Shown in pieces: positions 43,655 through 52,041 of a stretch of DNA of 64,000 bases. The translations under genes and the position numbers were made by a program. How positions within the stretch are numbered: position 1 is the first letter of the stretch; each line of letters begins with the position of its first letter. Where the stretch lies: NCBI GenBank assembly GCA_038527215.1, contig JBCBGC010000011.1:1-64000 (forward strand), given 5' to 3'. The notes below the pieces were generated by a model, which was not told the origin of the DNA, did not search any database, and saw nothing but the letters and a program-made list of their open reading frames with translations. Source of the DNA: JAWPMV01 sp038527215 (GTDB taxonomy: Bacteria > Bacteroidota > Bacteroidia > J057).

Positions 43655-44434
43655 ATGAAAAGACTGGCAGGAAAAATCGCAGTAATTACCGGAGGAGCAA
43701 GTGGAATTGGCAAAGCCATGGCCACCATTTTTACCCAGGAGGGCGCCGGTGTGCATATCCTGGATAAAGCCGGAGAAGCCGCCAGACAACTAGCGGAAAC
43801 CCTCAGAGCGCGTGGGGCACAGGCCTGGGCGCATGAGGTAGACCTTACCCATGGGCCGGATGTGAAGGCGATCCTTGACCAGATTCAAGGAGATACGCCT
43901 TTTTCCATATTGGTGTGTAATGCCGGAGTGGGGATGGTGGGTACGCTGGAAGAAACCTCGGAAGCAGATTTGGACCGGCTATTTGCGGTCAATGTAAAAG
44001 GGGTTTTCCACAGCATGCAAGCTGCGATCCCGCACTTCCGAACTAATGGAGGAGGGGCCATCCTAAATGTCGCTTCCATCGCGGCTACCGTAGCCCTGCC
44101 AGCGCGTTTTGCATACTCCATGACCAAAGGGGCGGTGCTTTCTATGACCTATACGGTAGCCATGGATTACCGACAGGAGAATATCCGGTGTAACAGCATT
44201 TCACCGGCCCGGGTGCATACCCAACTGGTGGATACTTTTGTCGCGAAAAACTATCCCGGCCAGGAAGCTGAAATGATGGAAAAATTAGCCAAAAGCCAAC
44301 CCATCGGCCGGATGGGAACCCCGGAGGAAATAGCCCATTTCGCCGCCTTCCTGGTTTCGGATGAAGCAGCTTTTATTACCGGAACCGATTATCCCATAGA
44401 TGGAGGCTTTATTCGCCTCAGCGCCCATACCTAA
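43655..44434 (+). CDS. SDR sugar-acid dehydrogenase
   Basis: The 259-residue enzyme is a classical short-chain dehydrogenase: TGGASGIG cofactor motif, CNAG, catalytic Ser near 142, Tyr154-x-x-x-Lys158 (YSMTK), and the closing DYPIDGGFI typical of 3-ketoacyl-like SDRs. In this context it best fits a 2-keto-3-deoxy-L-fuconate (or rhamnonate) 4-dehydrogenase, making the 2,4-diketo acid that the adjacent FAH enzyme cleaves. That assignment rests on the neighbours. It has a cytoplasmic N-terminus. Confidence 0.82.
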   Translation: MKRLAGKIAVITGGASGIGKAMATIFTQEGAGVHILDKAGEAARQLAETLRARGAQAWAHEVDLTHGPDVKAILDQIQGDTPFSILVCNAGVGMVGTLEETSEADLDRLFAVNVKGVFHSMQAAIPHFRTNGGGAILNVASIAATVALPARFAYSMTKGAVLSMTYTVAMDYRQENIRCNSISPARVHTQLVDTFVAKNYPGQEAEMMEKLAKSQPIGRMGTPEEIAHFAAFLVSDEAAFITGTDYPIDGGFIRLSAHT

Positions 44435-44449
44435 ATTGATCCTGGAACA

Positions 44450-45304
44450 ATGAAACTGATAAGATTTGGCCAGCCCGGCTCCGAAAAACCAGGCCTGTTG
44501 CTGGAAGATGGCAGAAGGCTGGATGTAAGTGCCGGATGTACGGATTTTGATACCGCTTTTTTCGAAAGGGGAGGTCTGGAAAAATTAGCCGTCTGGTTTG
44601 CGGAGCATCAGGCTTCTTGCCCGGAAATACCCTCCGATACCCGATGGGCTGCCTGTGTAGGCATGCCTTCAAAGATTGTCTGTGTAGGCTTGAATTATGC
44701 TGCGCATGCCCGGGAAGCCGGCATGGATATCCCCACAGAACCCATCCTGTTTTTCAAAGCCCCTTCCGCAGTATGCGGACCCTTTGACCCCGTCATTATT
44801 CCTAAAGATTCTCAAAAAACGGACTGGGAGGTAGAGTTAGGGGTGGTCATCGGCAAAAAGGCTTCCTATGTCCCGGAAGCCGAAGCAATGGATTATGTGG
44901 CGGGTTACCTGGTTCACAATGATTACAGTGAGCGCGCCTTTCAATTGGAGCAGGGAGGGCAATGGGTAAAAGGCAAAAGCTGTGATAGCTTTGCCCCGCT
45001 GGGCCCTTTCATGGCTTCCTCAGATGAAATCGCTGATCCGCACCAGCTTCACCTTTGGTTGGAGGTTAATGGTGAAAGGCTACAGGATTCTACCACCGCT
45101 GATCTGGTTTTTTCTATTCCGTACTTAATCAGCTACATCAGTCGATATATGAGCTTATTACCTGGGGATATCATTTCCACGGGGACGCCTTTTGGGGTAG
45201 GGCTCGGCTTGAAGCCGCCTCGGTACCTGAAAGCTGGGGACACCGTCCGTTTAGGCATTGAAGGGCTGGGGATTGCTGAGCAGGTGGCCAAAGCCTGGGA
45301 TTAG
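44450..45304 (+). CDS. FAH-family 2,4-diketo-3-deoxy sugar-acid hydrolase
   Basis: The 284-residue protein has the N-terminal FAH lid (PGLLLEDGRRLDV) and a C-terminal catalytic domain (about 75-284) with VGLNYAAHA, the metal-ligand WEVELGVVIG, HNDYSERAFQ, KGKSCDSFAPLGP and ISTGTPFGVG. This is the pattern of 2,4-diketo-3-deoxy-L-fuconate hydrolases and ureidoglycolate-lyase-like members. It would cleave the diketo acid to pyruvate and L-lactate (for fuconate) or glycolate. It is the last gene of the operon and its stop overlaps that of the convergent glycosyltransferase by four bases. Confidence 0.85.
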   Translation: MKLIRFGQPGSEKPGLLLEDGRRLDVSAGCTDFDTAFFERGGLEKLAVWFAEHQASCPEIPSDTRWAACVGMPSKIVCVGLNYAAHAREAGMDIPTEPILFFKAPSAVCGPFDPVIIPKDSQKTDWEVELGVVIGKKASYVPEAEAMDYVAGYLVHNDYSERAFQLEQGGQWVKGKSCDSFAPLGPFMASSDEIADPHQLHLWLEVNGERLQDSTTADLVFSIPYLISYISRYMSLLPGDIISTGTPFGVGLGLKPPRYLKAGDTVRLGIEGLGIAEQVAKAWD

Positions 45305-45999
45305 GAATTTGAGAACAGGAGGCGACGATAAATTTTTTGAAGGGTTCCCGGAGAAAAGCCCAGAAAGTACATCATAAATACTAGGAGGTTGGCCAGGTTG
45401 ACCTTGAGGTAACTATTATGCTCGTACTTCCTGGCTGAGACCAGGATATTTTTCGGCATAATCTTAAAAGGAGCCCGCCTCCGGGCGCGTTGGAGCAGGT
45501 CATACTCCTCCATGATGACGTATTCTGACTTAAAGCCTCCAAGCTCTCGGAAGAGCTGAGCGGTAATAAACAGGCTTTGGTCGCCCCCTCTACACATAAG
45601 CCTGTCAAAACGGGTAAAGTAGGCGTTGATCCTGAGAATTTTTCTGGATGAATTAAATTGAAAACGGTAGCAGCCCATGGGAAAGCCTTCTTGGAGGGCC
45701 TGGGCTATGTCCTCCAGAAAGCTCAACGGTGGCAGGGTATCTGCATGCACGAAATACAGCAAATCCCCACGGGCCAGGTGGGCTCCCAGGTTCATCTGAA
45801 TAGCCCGCCCCTTTTGCGGGCAGCTATAGGTTTTGACCAATGAGTAGCCTTGGGCCAAGGCGAGGGTTTGATCCGTACTCCCTCCATCAATGAGGAGAAT
45901 TTCGAGCAGTTTTTGGTCCTGAATCTGGTCAATATGCGCGAGAAGCTGAGGAAGATTTTCAGCTTCGTTGTAGGTAGGAATGATTACGCTGGCTTGCAT
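45301..45999 (-). CDS. Family 2 glycosyltransferase (TIGR04283-type)
   Basis: From the ATG at 45999 the protein has 232 residues, starting MQASVIIPTYNEAENL at the first GT-A strand. It shows the nucleotide-sugar features IDGGSTD, QMNLGAHLARGD and the DxD-like FVHADT, then CRGGDQSLF and an EEYDLLQRARR segment. This matches the short GT2 subgroup modelled as TIGR04283, which occurs with arsenosugar genes in some genomes. No such gene is here. C-terminal hydrophobic residues may touch the membrane. It is preceded by a tiny membrane-protein gene, 57 bases upstream. Confidence 0.82.
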   Translation of the reverse strand: MQASVIIPTYNEAENLPQLLAHIDQIQDQKLLEILLIDGGSTDQTLALAQGYSLVKTYSCPQKGRAIQMNLGAHLARGDLLYFVHADTLPPLSFLEDIAQALQEGFPMGCYRFQFNSSRKILRINAYFTRFDRLMCRGGDQSLFITAQLFRELGGFKSEYVIMEEYDLLQRARRRAPFKIMPKNILVSARKYEHNSYLKVNLANLLVFMMYFLGFSPGTLQKIYRRLLFSNS

Positions 46000-46056
46000 A
46001 TATATAAGTAAGCCGAAGATTTGAAATAAAATGCAAGCTAGCGGACCAACCTTCAA

Positions 46057-46251
46057 TCAGGGCTCGGAGGTGGAGCGATCTTTTACCTGCCAGACCAGAA
46101 ACCACAGCACTGCACAGGAATAAACCAGCCCCATGGCTTGTTCGGGTTTAAAGGCGATCCAGGACAGCTCGCTAGCCACAGCGATAGCCACTGCCAGGAC
46201 CACCATGACGATGGATATCGGATAAAGGTATTTAATCCACTTGGCGAACAT
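46057..46251 (-). CDS. Small two-TM membrane protein
   Basis: The 64-residue product has a basic start (MFAKWIKYLYP) and two hydrophobic helices (about 10-33 and 39-56), then a short charged tail. It has no recognisable family. It lies immediately upstream of the glycosyltransferase on the same strand with normal spacing, which supports it being real and perhaps helping hold the transferase or its lipid-linked substrate at the membrane. Confidence 0.5.
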   Translation of the reverse strand: MFAKWIKYLYPISIVMVVLAVAIAVASELSWIAFKPEQAMGLVYSCAVLWFLVWQVKDRSTSEP

Positions 46252-46418
46252 AGAGGTTGTTTAGGCATGAAGGTAGGCTTTTTCGGAGGCATAAAAAACA
46301 TGAGTCATCCTGAATTTTGCGTAGGCTAAGTTTTCATCAAAAGGCTTTCCGGGTCATAGACCTCGCTATATACACCTCCCTACATGTAGACTCACCTAGT
46401 AAAGACGGGGGCTGGAGC

Positions 46419-46504
46419 GTGAGGCCTCCGACGATGTGTATGTCGGAGTCTTTGACCCGAACATCTCAACTCCTTACAGTCGGAGGAGCTTCCAGGGTGA
46501 CAAG
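46419..46504 (+). repeat. 86-base structured repeat, copy 1
   Basis: This copy and the one at 46638-46723 have equal length and differ at about 13 of 86 positions. CTCCGAC (copy positions 8-14) can pair with GTCGGAG (24-30), and loop bases can pair with an ACAT stretch further on. Confidence 0.6.
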
Positions 46505-46637
46505 CCTATGGAAGGAGGGATAATTTCATCAAAAGGCTTCTTGAAATCTGAACAACTTACAAATATGTCACCCCGGAAAGGCTTTTGAGCGGTAGGGAAA
46601 ATGCCTTATCCGGGGTCTCCATGATAACAGAAGAATC

Positions 46638-46723
46638 GTGAGACCTCCGAAGATATAGCTGTCGGAGTCCTTGACCCGGACAGCTCACCTCCTTACAGTC
46701 AGATGAGCTTCCAGGGTGCCAAG
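46638..46723 (+). repeat. 86-base structured repeat, copy 2
   Basis: CTCCGA (copy positions 8-13) can pair with TCGGAG (25-30), as in copy 1. AGCTGTC (20-26) is complementary to GACAGCT (42-48). At positions 22 and 46 the pair is C-G here and A-T in copy 1, one compensatory change. Confidence 0.6.
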
Positions 46724-46759
46724 AATTTGGAAGAAAAATGCCCCTTTCCTATCCCTCTC

Positions 46760-46809
46760 AAAAAATGCCAAAAAAGAAATGAGCCATCCCGAAATTCGGG
46801 ATGACTCAT
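46760..46809 (-). terminator. Terminator of HhH-protein gene
   Basis: ATGAG-C-CATCCCGAA (46779-46793) and TTCGGGATG-A-CTCAT (46795-46809) form a long hairpin with one internal mismatch. On the minus strand a T-rich run follows (46760-46779). It lies 20 bases after the stop of the minus-strand gene. Confidence 0.7.
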
Positions 46810-46828
46810 GTATTCGAGAACAGGCTAT

Positions 46829-47695
46829 CTAGCCTTTCATAAGATTTTTGGCTTGGGAAACCCAGTCATCCCGCTCAATGTGCCCGGCATTCAGTTCGAT
46901 GGCATCATTCAACAGGGCTACTTCGCGTTTGGTGAGCTTTGAAAGCTGCACAAACTTATAGATATCCAAGGCGTTGAGCTTTTCTTCAATAAATGGGCCT
47001 ACGCCATTGATCTCCTGAAGCGGATCTTTTTCTTCGGCAGCAAAGCGCCCAAGGCGGTCATAGTTAAACCAGGATTTTTTTCCACTAACTCTTTCCAAAA
47101 TCACCTCTTCTTCTGTAATCATACCGGAGAGCAGTTTAGCTTCTTGCACCCACCCAGCTTTTTGGAACTTATTCTTGGGCAGCTCGAGAATCTGGTTGAG
47201 GCGGGCTTCATCTTCCGCGGTCAAATGCGCCAACTGACTAAATTTGTAGATGCCCAGGGCGTTGAGTTTTTGTTCTACGAAAGCGCCTAATCCTGGCAGT
47301 CGTTTGAGGTTATCCTTGTCATCCGGACCGCCTCCGCCAATGCGATTCCAGTCCAGTTCTCCTTGGTGAGTAGCAATGGTGGCTAGCAAGGCAGCTCTTT
47401 TTTTCTTCCGCTCATCTGCTGCATTGACTACGATAGGAGCCGCTCCAGCATTGGTTTTGAGGTTCTGAATTTCCGTTTGCGCCGATTGGTAATTGACTTC
47501 CAGGTCTTTGTATCGGGTGAGCAGCAACTGATACTCTTTGCTCTCCGTGGGCGAGGCCACGGGGCTGCTTTCAGAAGGGCTTTGCTGAGAGGGAGATTTA
47601 TTCCCCATCAGGGCGCGGGCTATCAAATAGCCCAGGATGGCAGCCCCCAGCATCAGGGCCAATATGGTTAGGATACATTCTGTACAGGTCAGCAT
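46829..47695 (-). CDS. Membrane-anchored helix-hairpin-helix protein
   Basis: The 288-residue protein has one N-terminal membrane helix (about 6-28), a coiled region, and two similar modules (about 125-195 and 226-286). Each has a helix-hairpin-helix core (LKRLPGLGAFVEQKLNALGI and LQEINGVGPFIEEKLNALDI) followed by a KFxQLxxLT helix. Such modules resemble the domain annotated as predicted 5' DNA nuclease (flap endonuclease-1-like) and ribosomal L21-associated HhH, without visible nuclease residues. It probably binds nucleic acid or protein at the membrane. It follows the OmpA-type gene by 28 bases, and the pair is likely co-transcribed. Confidence 0.75.
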   Translation of the reverse strand: MLTCTECILTILALMLGAAILGYLIARALMGNKSPSQQSPSESSPVASPTESKEYQLLLTRYKDLEVNYQSAQTEIQNLKTNAGAAPIVVNAADERKKKRAALLATIATHQGELDWNRIGGGGPDDKDNLKRLPGLGAFVEQKLNALGIYKFSQLAHLTAEDEARLNQILELPKNKFQKAGWVQEAKLLSGMITEEEVILERVSGKKSWFNYDRLGRFAAEEKDPLQEINGVGPFIEEKLNALDIYKFVQLSKLTKREVALLNDAIELNAGHIERDDWVSQAKNLMKG

Positions 47696-47723
47696 AATAT
47701 TTCTAGTGTGTTTGGTGTTTCGT

Positions 47724-48647
47724 TTATTTCATTAATCGGATTTCCACGCGCCGGTTATTCGCCCGGCCTTCAGGCGTATCATTGGTGTCGATAAAATTCT
47801 CCGGGCCACGTCCGGATACGACCATTTTGTCATGACCGACGCCCATGGTTACCAGGACTTCCCGAACGGAGCGAGCCCGGTCTTCACTGATTTGCTGGTT
47901 TACGGTCAAGGAACCGGTATTGTCTGTAAATCCGATTACTGAGGCCTTGGCCTCTGGCACATGCCGTAAATAGGATTGTAATTTTTTGACATATCGCTGT
48001 AGCCTCGGTAGATCAATGATGCGGGAGCTTCCTGATTCGAAATATACATTCAGCGGTTCTCCCTCTAAGTTTGCCGCCTGCTCGGCCAGCACTTCCGCAC
48101 TAGGCGGACTCAGATCGATGGGTTCGTTTCGAATCATCATTTCTACCCCTTCGGGCAAAATTCCCTTTACAAAAGGTAAATCTCCTCTTAATTCCGCATC
48201 CGTGATCAGCATAGAGGAATCAACTCCCAGGCCCATCAGGTAGGCGCGGATATTGGCGGCTCTGGCCAGCCCCAGATTGGTGAAATCGGTTGCGTTTTCT
48301 TCATCCAGGGTGTACACCCCTGTCAGGACCACCTGAGGAACCTCCCCTGATTGCAGGTAGGTAGAAAATTCCTTGAGCGCGCCAGCTGCCCCTCTGGGAA
48401 TGTTGGGCATAGCGCCGGATTGAGGAAAGAAAAAGGTAGAATCGGCAAAAAAGCTCTGCTTGCCGTCTGTGATGCGTAAGGAGGGGAAACTTGAACCCGA
48501 TACCGGAGGATCGGTGAGTGTTTCAAGGGCAGTGTTTGTTTCGGGAAGCTGGTCGTCTCCACAACAAAATCTTTGGGAATAATACCAGGTTCCTCCAATC
48601 AACCAGGCAATGAGTAAGATCACCCAAAGCCATAAGGATCTAGCCAT
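47724..48647 (-). CDS. OmpA-family protein with two OmpA-like domains
   Basis: The ATG at 48647 gives 307 residues beginning with a membrane anchor or uncleaved signal (about 5-20). The C-terminal OmpA domain (about 195-307) has the full set: FESGSS start, GFTDNTGS, NQQISEDRARSV, GRGPEN and NNRRVEIRL. An earlier region (about 75-165) has a degenerate OmpA-like pattern (LTGVYTLDEEN, LGLARAANIRAYL). It should bind peptidoglycan in the periplasm. The in-frame extension to 48707 looks non-coding. It lies directly upstream of the HhH gene. Confidence 0.82.
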   Translation of the reverse strand: MARSLWLWVILLIAWLIGGTWYYSQRFCCGDDQLPETNTALETLTDPPVSGSSFPSLRITDGKQSFFADSTFFFPQSGAMPNIPRGAAGALKEFSTYLQSGEVPQVVLTGVYTLDEENATDFTNLGLARAANIRAYLMGLGVDSSMLITDAELRGDLPFVKGILPEGVEMMIRNEPIDLSPPSAEVLAEQAANLEGEPLNVYFESGSSRIIDLPRLQRYVKKLQSYLRHVPEAKASVIGFTDNTGSLTVNQQISEDRARSVREVLVTMGVGHDKMVVSGRGPENFIDTNDTPEGRANNRRVEIRLMK

Positions 48648-48790
48648 GTTTAGGTAGGTTGGATGGTTTGTAATAAGAAAGGGCGTGGAATATTCAGGCG
48701 GCGGCAATATACGTATTTGCTACGTAGGAAAAATACTATACCAGAATTTTTTATTTTTTTTCGTGAAATTGCCACGTCTGAGAGAAATCT

Positions 48791-49579
48791 ATGCGTGAGT
48801 TTACAGATCAAATGGGACGCTTGGTTAGCATTCCTGCCTTTCCTCAAAGGATCATTTCCCTGTGTCCCTCCCTAACCGAAAGCCTGTTTGATCTTGGGAT
48901 GGGAGATAGGGTAGTGGGGCGGACCCGCTTTTGTATCCACCCTGCCTCCCAGGTCCGTCCTGTGGTCAGAGTGGGCGGGACCAAGGATATCGTGTACGAT
49001 CGGGTGGACGCACTAAAGCCCGATCTGATTTTGGCTGAAAAAGAAGAGAATACCCCAGAAATGGTAGAAAGGCTGGCCAGTCAATATCCGGTATGGGTAG
49101 CTGATGTGGTGGATCTTCCTTCGGCTTACCAAATGATCGACAGCCTGGGGAGGATTGGAGGCGTTAAGGATAGCGCTGAGCTATGCGTCACGCAAATCAA
49201 ACAGGGATTTGATGCCCTGACCGCGAGTTTCCCCCCCTTAAGCGTTTTGTATTTTATCTGGCGAAATCCCTGGATGGTGGTAGGAGAAGGAACTTACATC
49301 CACGATGTCCTGACCCACCTGGGGTTACGAAACCTGGGCGCCGACTTATCCGGGCGCTATCCGCACATTAGTGAAGCGGAAATTCAAGAGATGAAGCCAG
49401 ACCTCATATGGCTTTCCTCAGAACCTTATCCTTTTAAATCAGAACATTTGGCAGAATTAGGAACTTTTACCCCCCAAATACAGTTAGTAGATGGAGAGAA
49501 ATTTTCCTGGTATGGGACCCATATGCAAAAAGCCATCCCTTACTTTCATAAAGTCAGACAAGAGCTAAACCCATTCTAA
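48791..49579 (+). CDS. BtuF-like helical-backbone metal receptor
   Basis: The 262-residue protein is a Peripl_BP_2/BtuF-type receptor: an RIISLCPSLTESLFDLG start, LKPDLILAEKEENT, a central helix, then the second lobe with VGEGTYIHDVL and MKPDLIWLSSEPYPF. Homologues bind cobalamin, haem or siderophores for ABC importers. It lacks a signal peptide, beginning directly with MREFTDQMG, as is common for this Bacteroidota subgroup, so its location is unclear. No ABC permease is nearby. The ferritin gene follows by 98 bases, hinting at metal handling. Confidence 0.8.
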   Translation: MREFTDQMGRLVSIPAFPQRIISLCPSLTESLFDLGMGDRVVGRTRFCIHPASQVRPVVRVGGTKDIVYDRVDALKPDLILAEKEENTPEMVERLASQYPVWVADVVDLPSAYQMIDSLGRIGGVKDSAELCVTQIKQGFDALTASFPPLSVLYFIWRNPWMVVGEGTYIHDVLTHLGLRNLGADLSGRYPHISEAEIQEMKPDLIWLSSEPYPFKSEHLAELGTFTPQIQLVDGEKFSWYGTHMQKAIPYFHKVRQELNPF

Positions 49580-49677
49580 ATAAGGTTTTTAGGTGACTAG
49601 ATTGAAGAAGGCTTGGTACCTTTGTTATCTGAAATTGAAATGCCCTGCCGGGTTCAAAAAAAGCAGAAAAATTAATT

Positions 49678-50187
49678 ATGATCAGTGATCGCATGCAAGA
49701 GCTCCTGAATGCGCAATACCATCGGGAGTTATTTTCGGCCAATCAATACCTGGCCATGAGTTCCTATTTCCTGGATAGGGATCTGGACGGATTCGCGAAT
49801 TTTTTCCGAATTCAGGCAGAAGAAGAGAAGGATCATGCTATGCGTCAGTATGACTATGTGCATGACGTGGATGGAAAAATCACCCATGAAGCCCTGGAGG
49901 CTCCCCAAAATGATTTTTCTTCCTTATTGGAGGTTTTTGAAAAAGCCTTTGGCCACGAGCAGTACATTACTCGAAACATCTTTGAAATTGTCAAAACAGC
50001 GCTAGAAGAGAGTGATTTTGCCACCCATCAGTTTTTCCAGTGGTTTGTGGCGGAGCAAGTGGAGGAAGAGAGCTTATTTCGGACGTTGATTGCTAAGATC
50101 AAGTTGGCTGGAGAAAACCAGAGTGCGCTTTATCTCCTCAACGAAGAGTTACTGGCGAGAAAGCCCGGTGAAGAGGAAGAAGAGTAA
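49678..50187 (+). CDS. ftnA: Ferritin
   Basis: The 169-residue protein is a bacterial non-haem ferritin. The ferroxidase ligands are visible: Glu near 17 (HRELFSANQYL), EEEKDHA with Glu near 50 and His near 53, Glu near 94, and Gln/Glu near 127-130 (VEEE). Length is typical. It should form a 24-subunit cage that oxidises and stores iron in the cytoplasm. The C-terminus has an extra run of Glu. A clear bidirectional terminator follows 17 bases after the stop. The gene symbol is by family resemblance. Confidence 0.92.
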   Translation: MISDRMQELLNAQYHRELFSANQYLAMSSYFLDRDLDGFANFFRIQAEEEKDHAMRQYDYVHDVDGKITHEALEAPQNDFSSLLEVFEKAFGHEQYITRNIFEIVKTALEESDFATHQFFQWFVAEQVEEESLFRTLIAKIKLAGENQSALYLLNEELLARKPGEEEEE

Positions 50188-50204
50188 GCCCAAAGTAAAA
50201 GCAT

Positions 50205-50236
50205 AAAAAAAGCGGTGGATATCCACCGCTTTTTTT
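50205..50236. terminator. Bidirectional terminator
   Basis: AGCGGTGGAT (50211-50220) and ATCCACCGCT (50221-50230) are perfectly complementary, flanked by six A and seven T. The element serves the ferritin gene and the converging membrane-protein gene. Confidence 0.9.
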
Positions 50237-50248
50237 ATGAATCAAAGG

Positions 50249-51223
50249 CTATGCTTCTTCGTCCAGGGGATCAAAGTCATCACCAATGTTATCAATTTTG
50301 TCCGTGAGGTCATCGCTGAATTCCATCACGATATCTTCATAGACACTGTAATTGACCAGGAAGGTATAAGGCACCATGAACCCGTATCCGGCGATCATCA
50401 TTAGGAAGAGGATGGCGGCAGATTCTGTTAGCCCTCCGATGAGGCCAACCGTCAGCAGTACTGCGATGCTGATAATCCATACTACCAGGGTAAGTCCAAA
50501 GAAGTGAAACCACTTGCGGGTAACAATCTTCCGGCTGGTTTCCATAGCATCCCAGAAGCGCATTTTGCCCAATACAATAAAAGGTACGGTCAGTCCCCAG
50601 GCTACGCTAAAATAGATGCTGAGCAAGGTAGACACCCCGATCGCACTCAGGATACCCGTTTGGGCATAAAAAGACAGGACGGAAGTAGGATCCATGGGGT
50701 CAATCACGTCAGCAAATTCCATCATGGATACCATGGAAAAACCCGTAATCCAGGAAGAAACAAAGAAAATCAAGCCGTAAATCACCAGAGAAATGACCAG
50801 GAACAGCGACAACTGCAAGAAGCTGTTAAAGGCCGAAAACAGGGTGCCGAATTCTTTGGTTCCAGTCTGGGAGATTTGTCTGGCGGTGGGATAGATTCCC
50901 GCCAAAACAGACAGGAACAGGCCTCCCATCGCGGCAGTCATTGCCAGGTATAGGATGATGCCGAAAATGATGGAGAAAATGCCTACATCGCCGCCGGTAG
51001 CGATAGAGCTAAAGATACCTCCTGCCACTGCGCCAACGACCAGGCCTACGACCAGTCCGCCCACGATTACCATGAGGAAGCCGATCAGTAAGTGGAAGAT
51101 AAAGCCGAAAGGAAAGGCCCCGAAAAGGCTAAAGCCTTTAGATATGTATCTTCCGAAATCGAAGTTATACCCGTCTACCCAAAGCTGTTGGTACTTGGAA
51201 GGATTGTCTTCATAATTTGCCAT
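50249..51223 (-). CDS. Polytopic membrane protein of unknown function
   Basis: From the ATG at 51223 the product has 324 residues with a cytoplasmic N-terminus (MANYEDNPSKYQQLW), six or so membrane helices rich in Gly, Ile, Val and Phe, and an acidic C-terminal tail (DKIDNIGDDFDPLDEE). The pattern resembles the poorly defined YciC/DUF975/DUF4013-type integral membrane families, but I cannot assign one. A longer start to 51331 would overlap the next gene and is not used. It sits 31 bases downstream of the UPF0173 hydrolase gene. Confidence 0.65.
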   Translation of the reverse strand: MANYEDNPSKYQQLWVDGYNFDFGRYISKGFSLFGAFPFGFIFHLLIGFLMVIVGGLVVGLVVGAVAGGIFSSIATGGDVGIFSIIFGIILYLAMTAAMGGLFLSVLAGIYPTARQISQTGTKEFGTLFSAFNSFLQLSLFLVISLVIYGLIFFVSSWITGFSMVSMMEFADVIDPMDPTSVLSFYAQTGILSAIGVSTLLSIYFSVAWGLTVPFIVLGKMRFWDAMETSRKIVTRKWFHFFGLTLVVWIISIAVLLTVGLIGGLTESAAILFLMMIAGYGFMVPYTFLVNYSVYEDIVMEFSDDLTDKIDNIGDDFDPLDEEA

Positions 51224-51254
51224 AATGTGAAAAATTAAGTTGTGGTTTTTATGG

Positions 51255-51935
51255 TTATAAAGTAATTGGTTCTCCAATAGGCAAAAGATGTAACTGCTTG
51301 CCTTTGGCGGCGAAGGCATCTTTTGCGGCATCGTGATTGATTTTCAGCACCTCCATGGTATCGTAGTGCATGCCGATGATGGTGTCGCATTGGATGAAGT
51401 CCGCGGCGATCAGGGCGTCTTCCACGCCCATGGTGAAGTTGTCTCCAATACAGAGAAAAGCCACGTCCAGTTTGGTCTGCTCTCCGATGAGTTTCATGTC
51501 ATAAGTGAGGGCAGTGTCTCCGCTATAATAAAAATTACCTCCCTGCGAGCTAATGACAAATCCCCCCGGGTTGCCGCCGGTGCTTCCATCCGGCATGGTG
51601 CTGGAGTGGATGGCATTGACATATTTTACCCGGCCAAACCCAAATTCAACACTCCCGCCATGGTTGAGCGGATGGCTGTTTTCTAACCCCTTTTTCCCAA
51701 ACCAGCTGACGATTTCGTAGTTAGAAACCAATTTGGCTCCTGTCCGCTTGGCAATCGCCTGTACGTCTGCCACGTGGTCCCCATGTCCGTGGGTAACCAA
51801 GATATAATCAGCCGGAATTTGGGTTAGATTGATATGGGCAGCTAAAGGATTGGGCGAAATGAAGGGATCAAATAAGAGGTGCGTGTCTTGAAGATGGACG
51901 CCAAAGCTGGCATGTCCGTAGTAGGTTATTTTCAT
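51255..51935 (-). CDS. UPF0173 metallo-beta-lactamase-fold hydrolase
   Basis: The 226-residue protein starts MKITYYGHASFGV and has the HxHxDH zinc motif in THGHGDH (about 48-54), a central NAIHSS, SGDTALTYD and GMHYDTME for the second metal side. This is the UlaG/YtkL-like UPF0173 group of metal-dependent hydrolases. The substrate is unknown. Length is normal and the protein is cytoplasmic. It may be co-transcribed with the membrane-protein gene behind it. Confidence 0.88.
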   Translation of the reverse strand: MKITYYGHASFGVHLQDTHLLFDPFISPNPLAAHINLTQIPADYILVTHGHGDHVADVQAIAKRTGAKLVSNYEIVSWFGKKGLENSHPLNHGGSVEFGFGRVKYVNAIHSSTMPDGSTGGNPGGFVISSQGGNFYYSGDTALTYDMKLIGEQTKLDVAFLCIGDNFTMGVEDALIAADFIQCDTIIGMHYDTMEVLKINHDAAKDAFAAKGKQLHLLPIGEPITL

Positions 51936-52041
51936 GTAGAAAGTGGCTTGGGAATAAAATTATGGAATTTTTATAATATTTCAAATTGTGGAAGGAACCA
52001 CCATTAGTAGTCCTTCTTTCCCAAACCCCAAGCCTCCCTGC

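Larger units (their letters stand above)
46299..46810. repeat. 512-bp non-coding block bounded by inverted repeats
   Basis: CATGAGTCATCCTGAATT (46299-46316) is repeated inverted at 46793-46810 with 17 of 18 matches. Inside are two 86-base structured repeats and an exact 16-base direct repeat (46332-46347 and 46524-46539, TTTCATCAAAAGGCTT). No target-site duplication or coding sequence is visible. It looks like a small non-autonomous (MITE-like) or REP-type element, but the right arm also forms part of a terminator hairpin, so the boundary may be coincidental. Confidence 0.5.

Noticed and set aside
46317..46523. Open frame inside the repeat block
   Set aside because: It is made of repeat sequence, and the paired copy of the repeat does not keep the frame; treated as non-coding.
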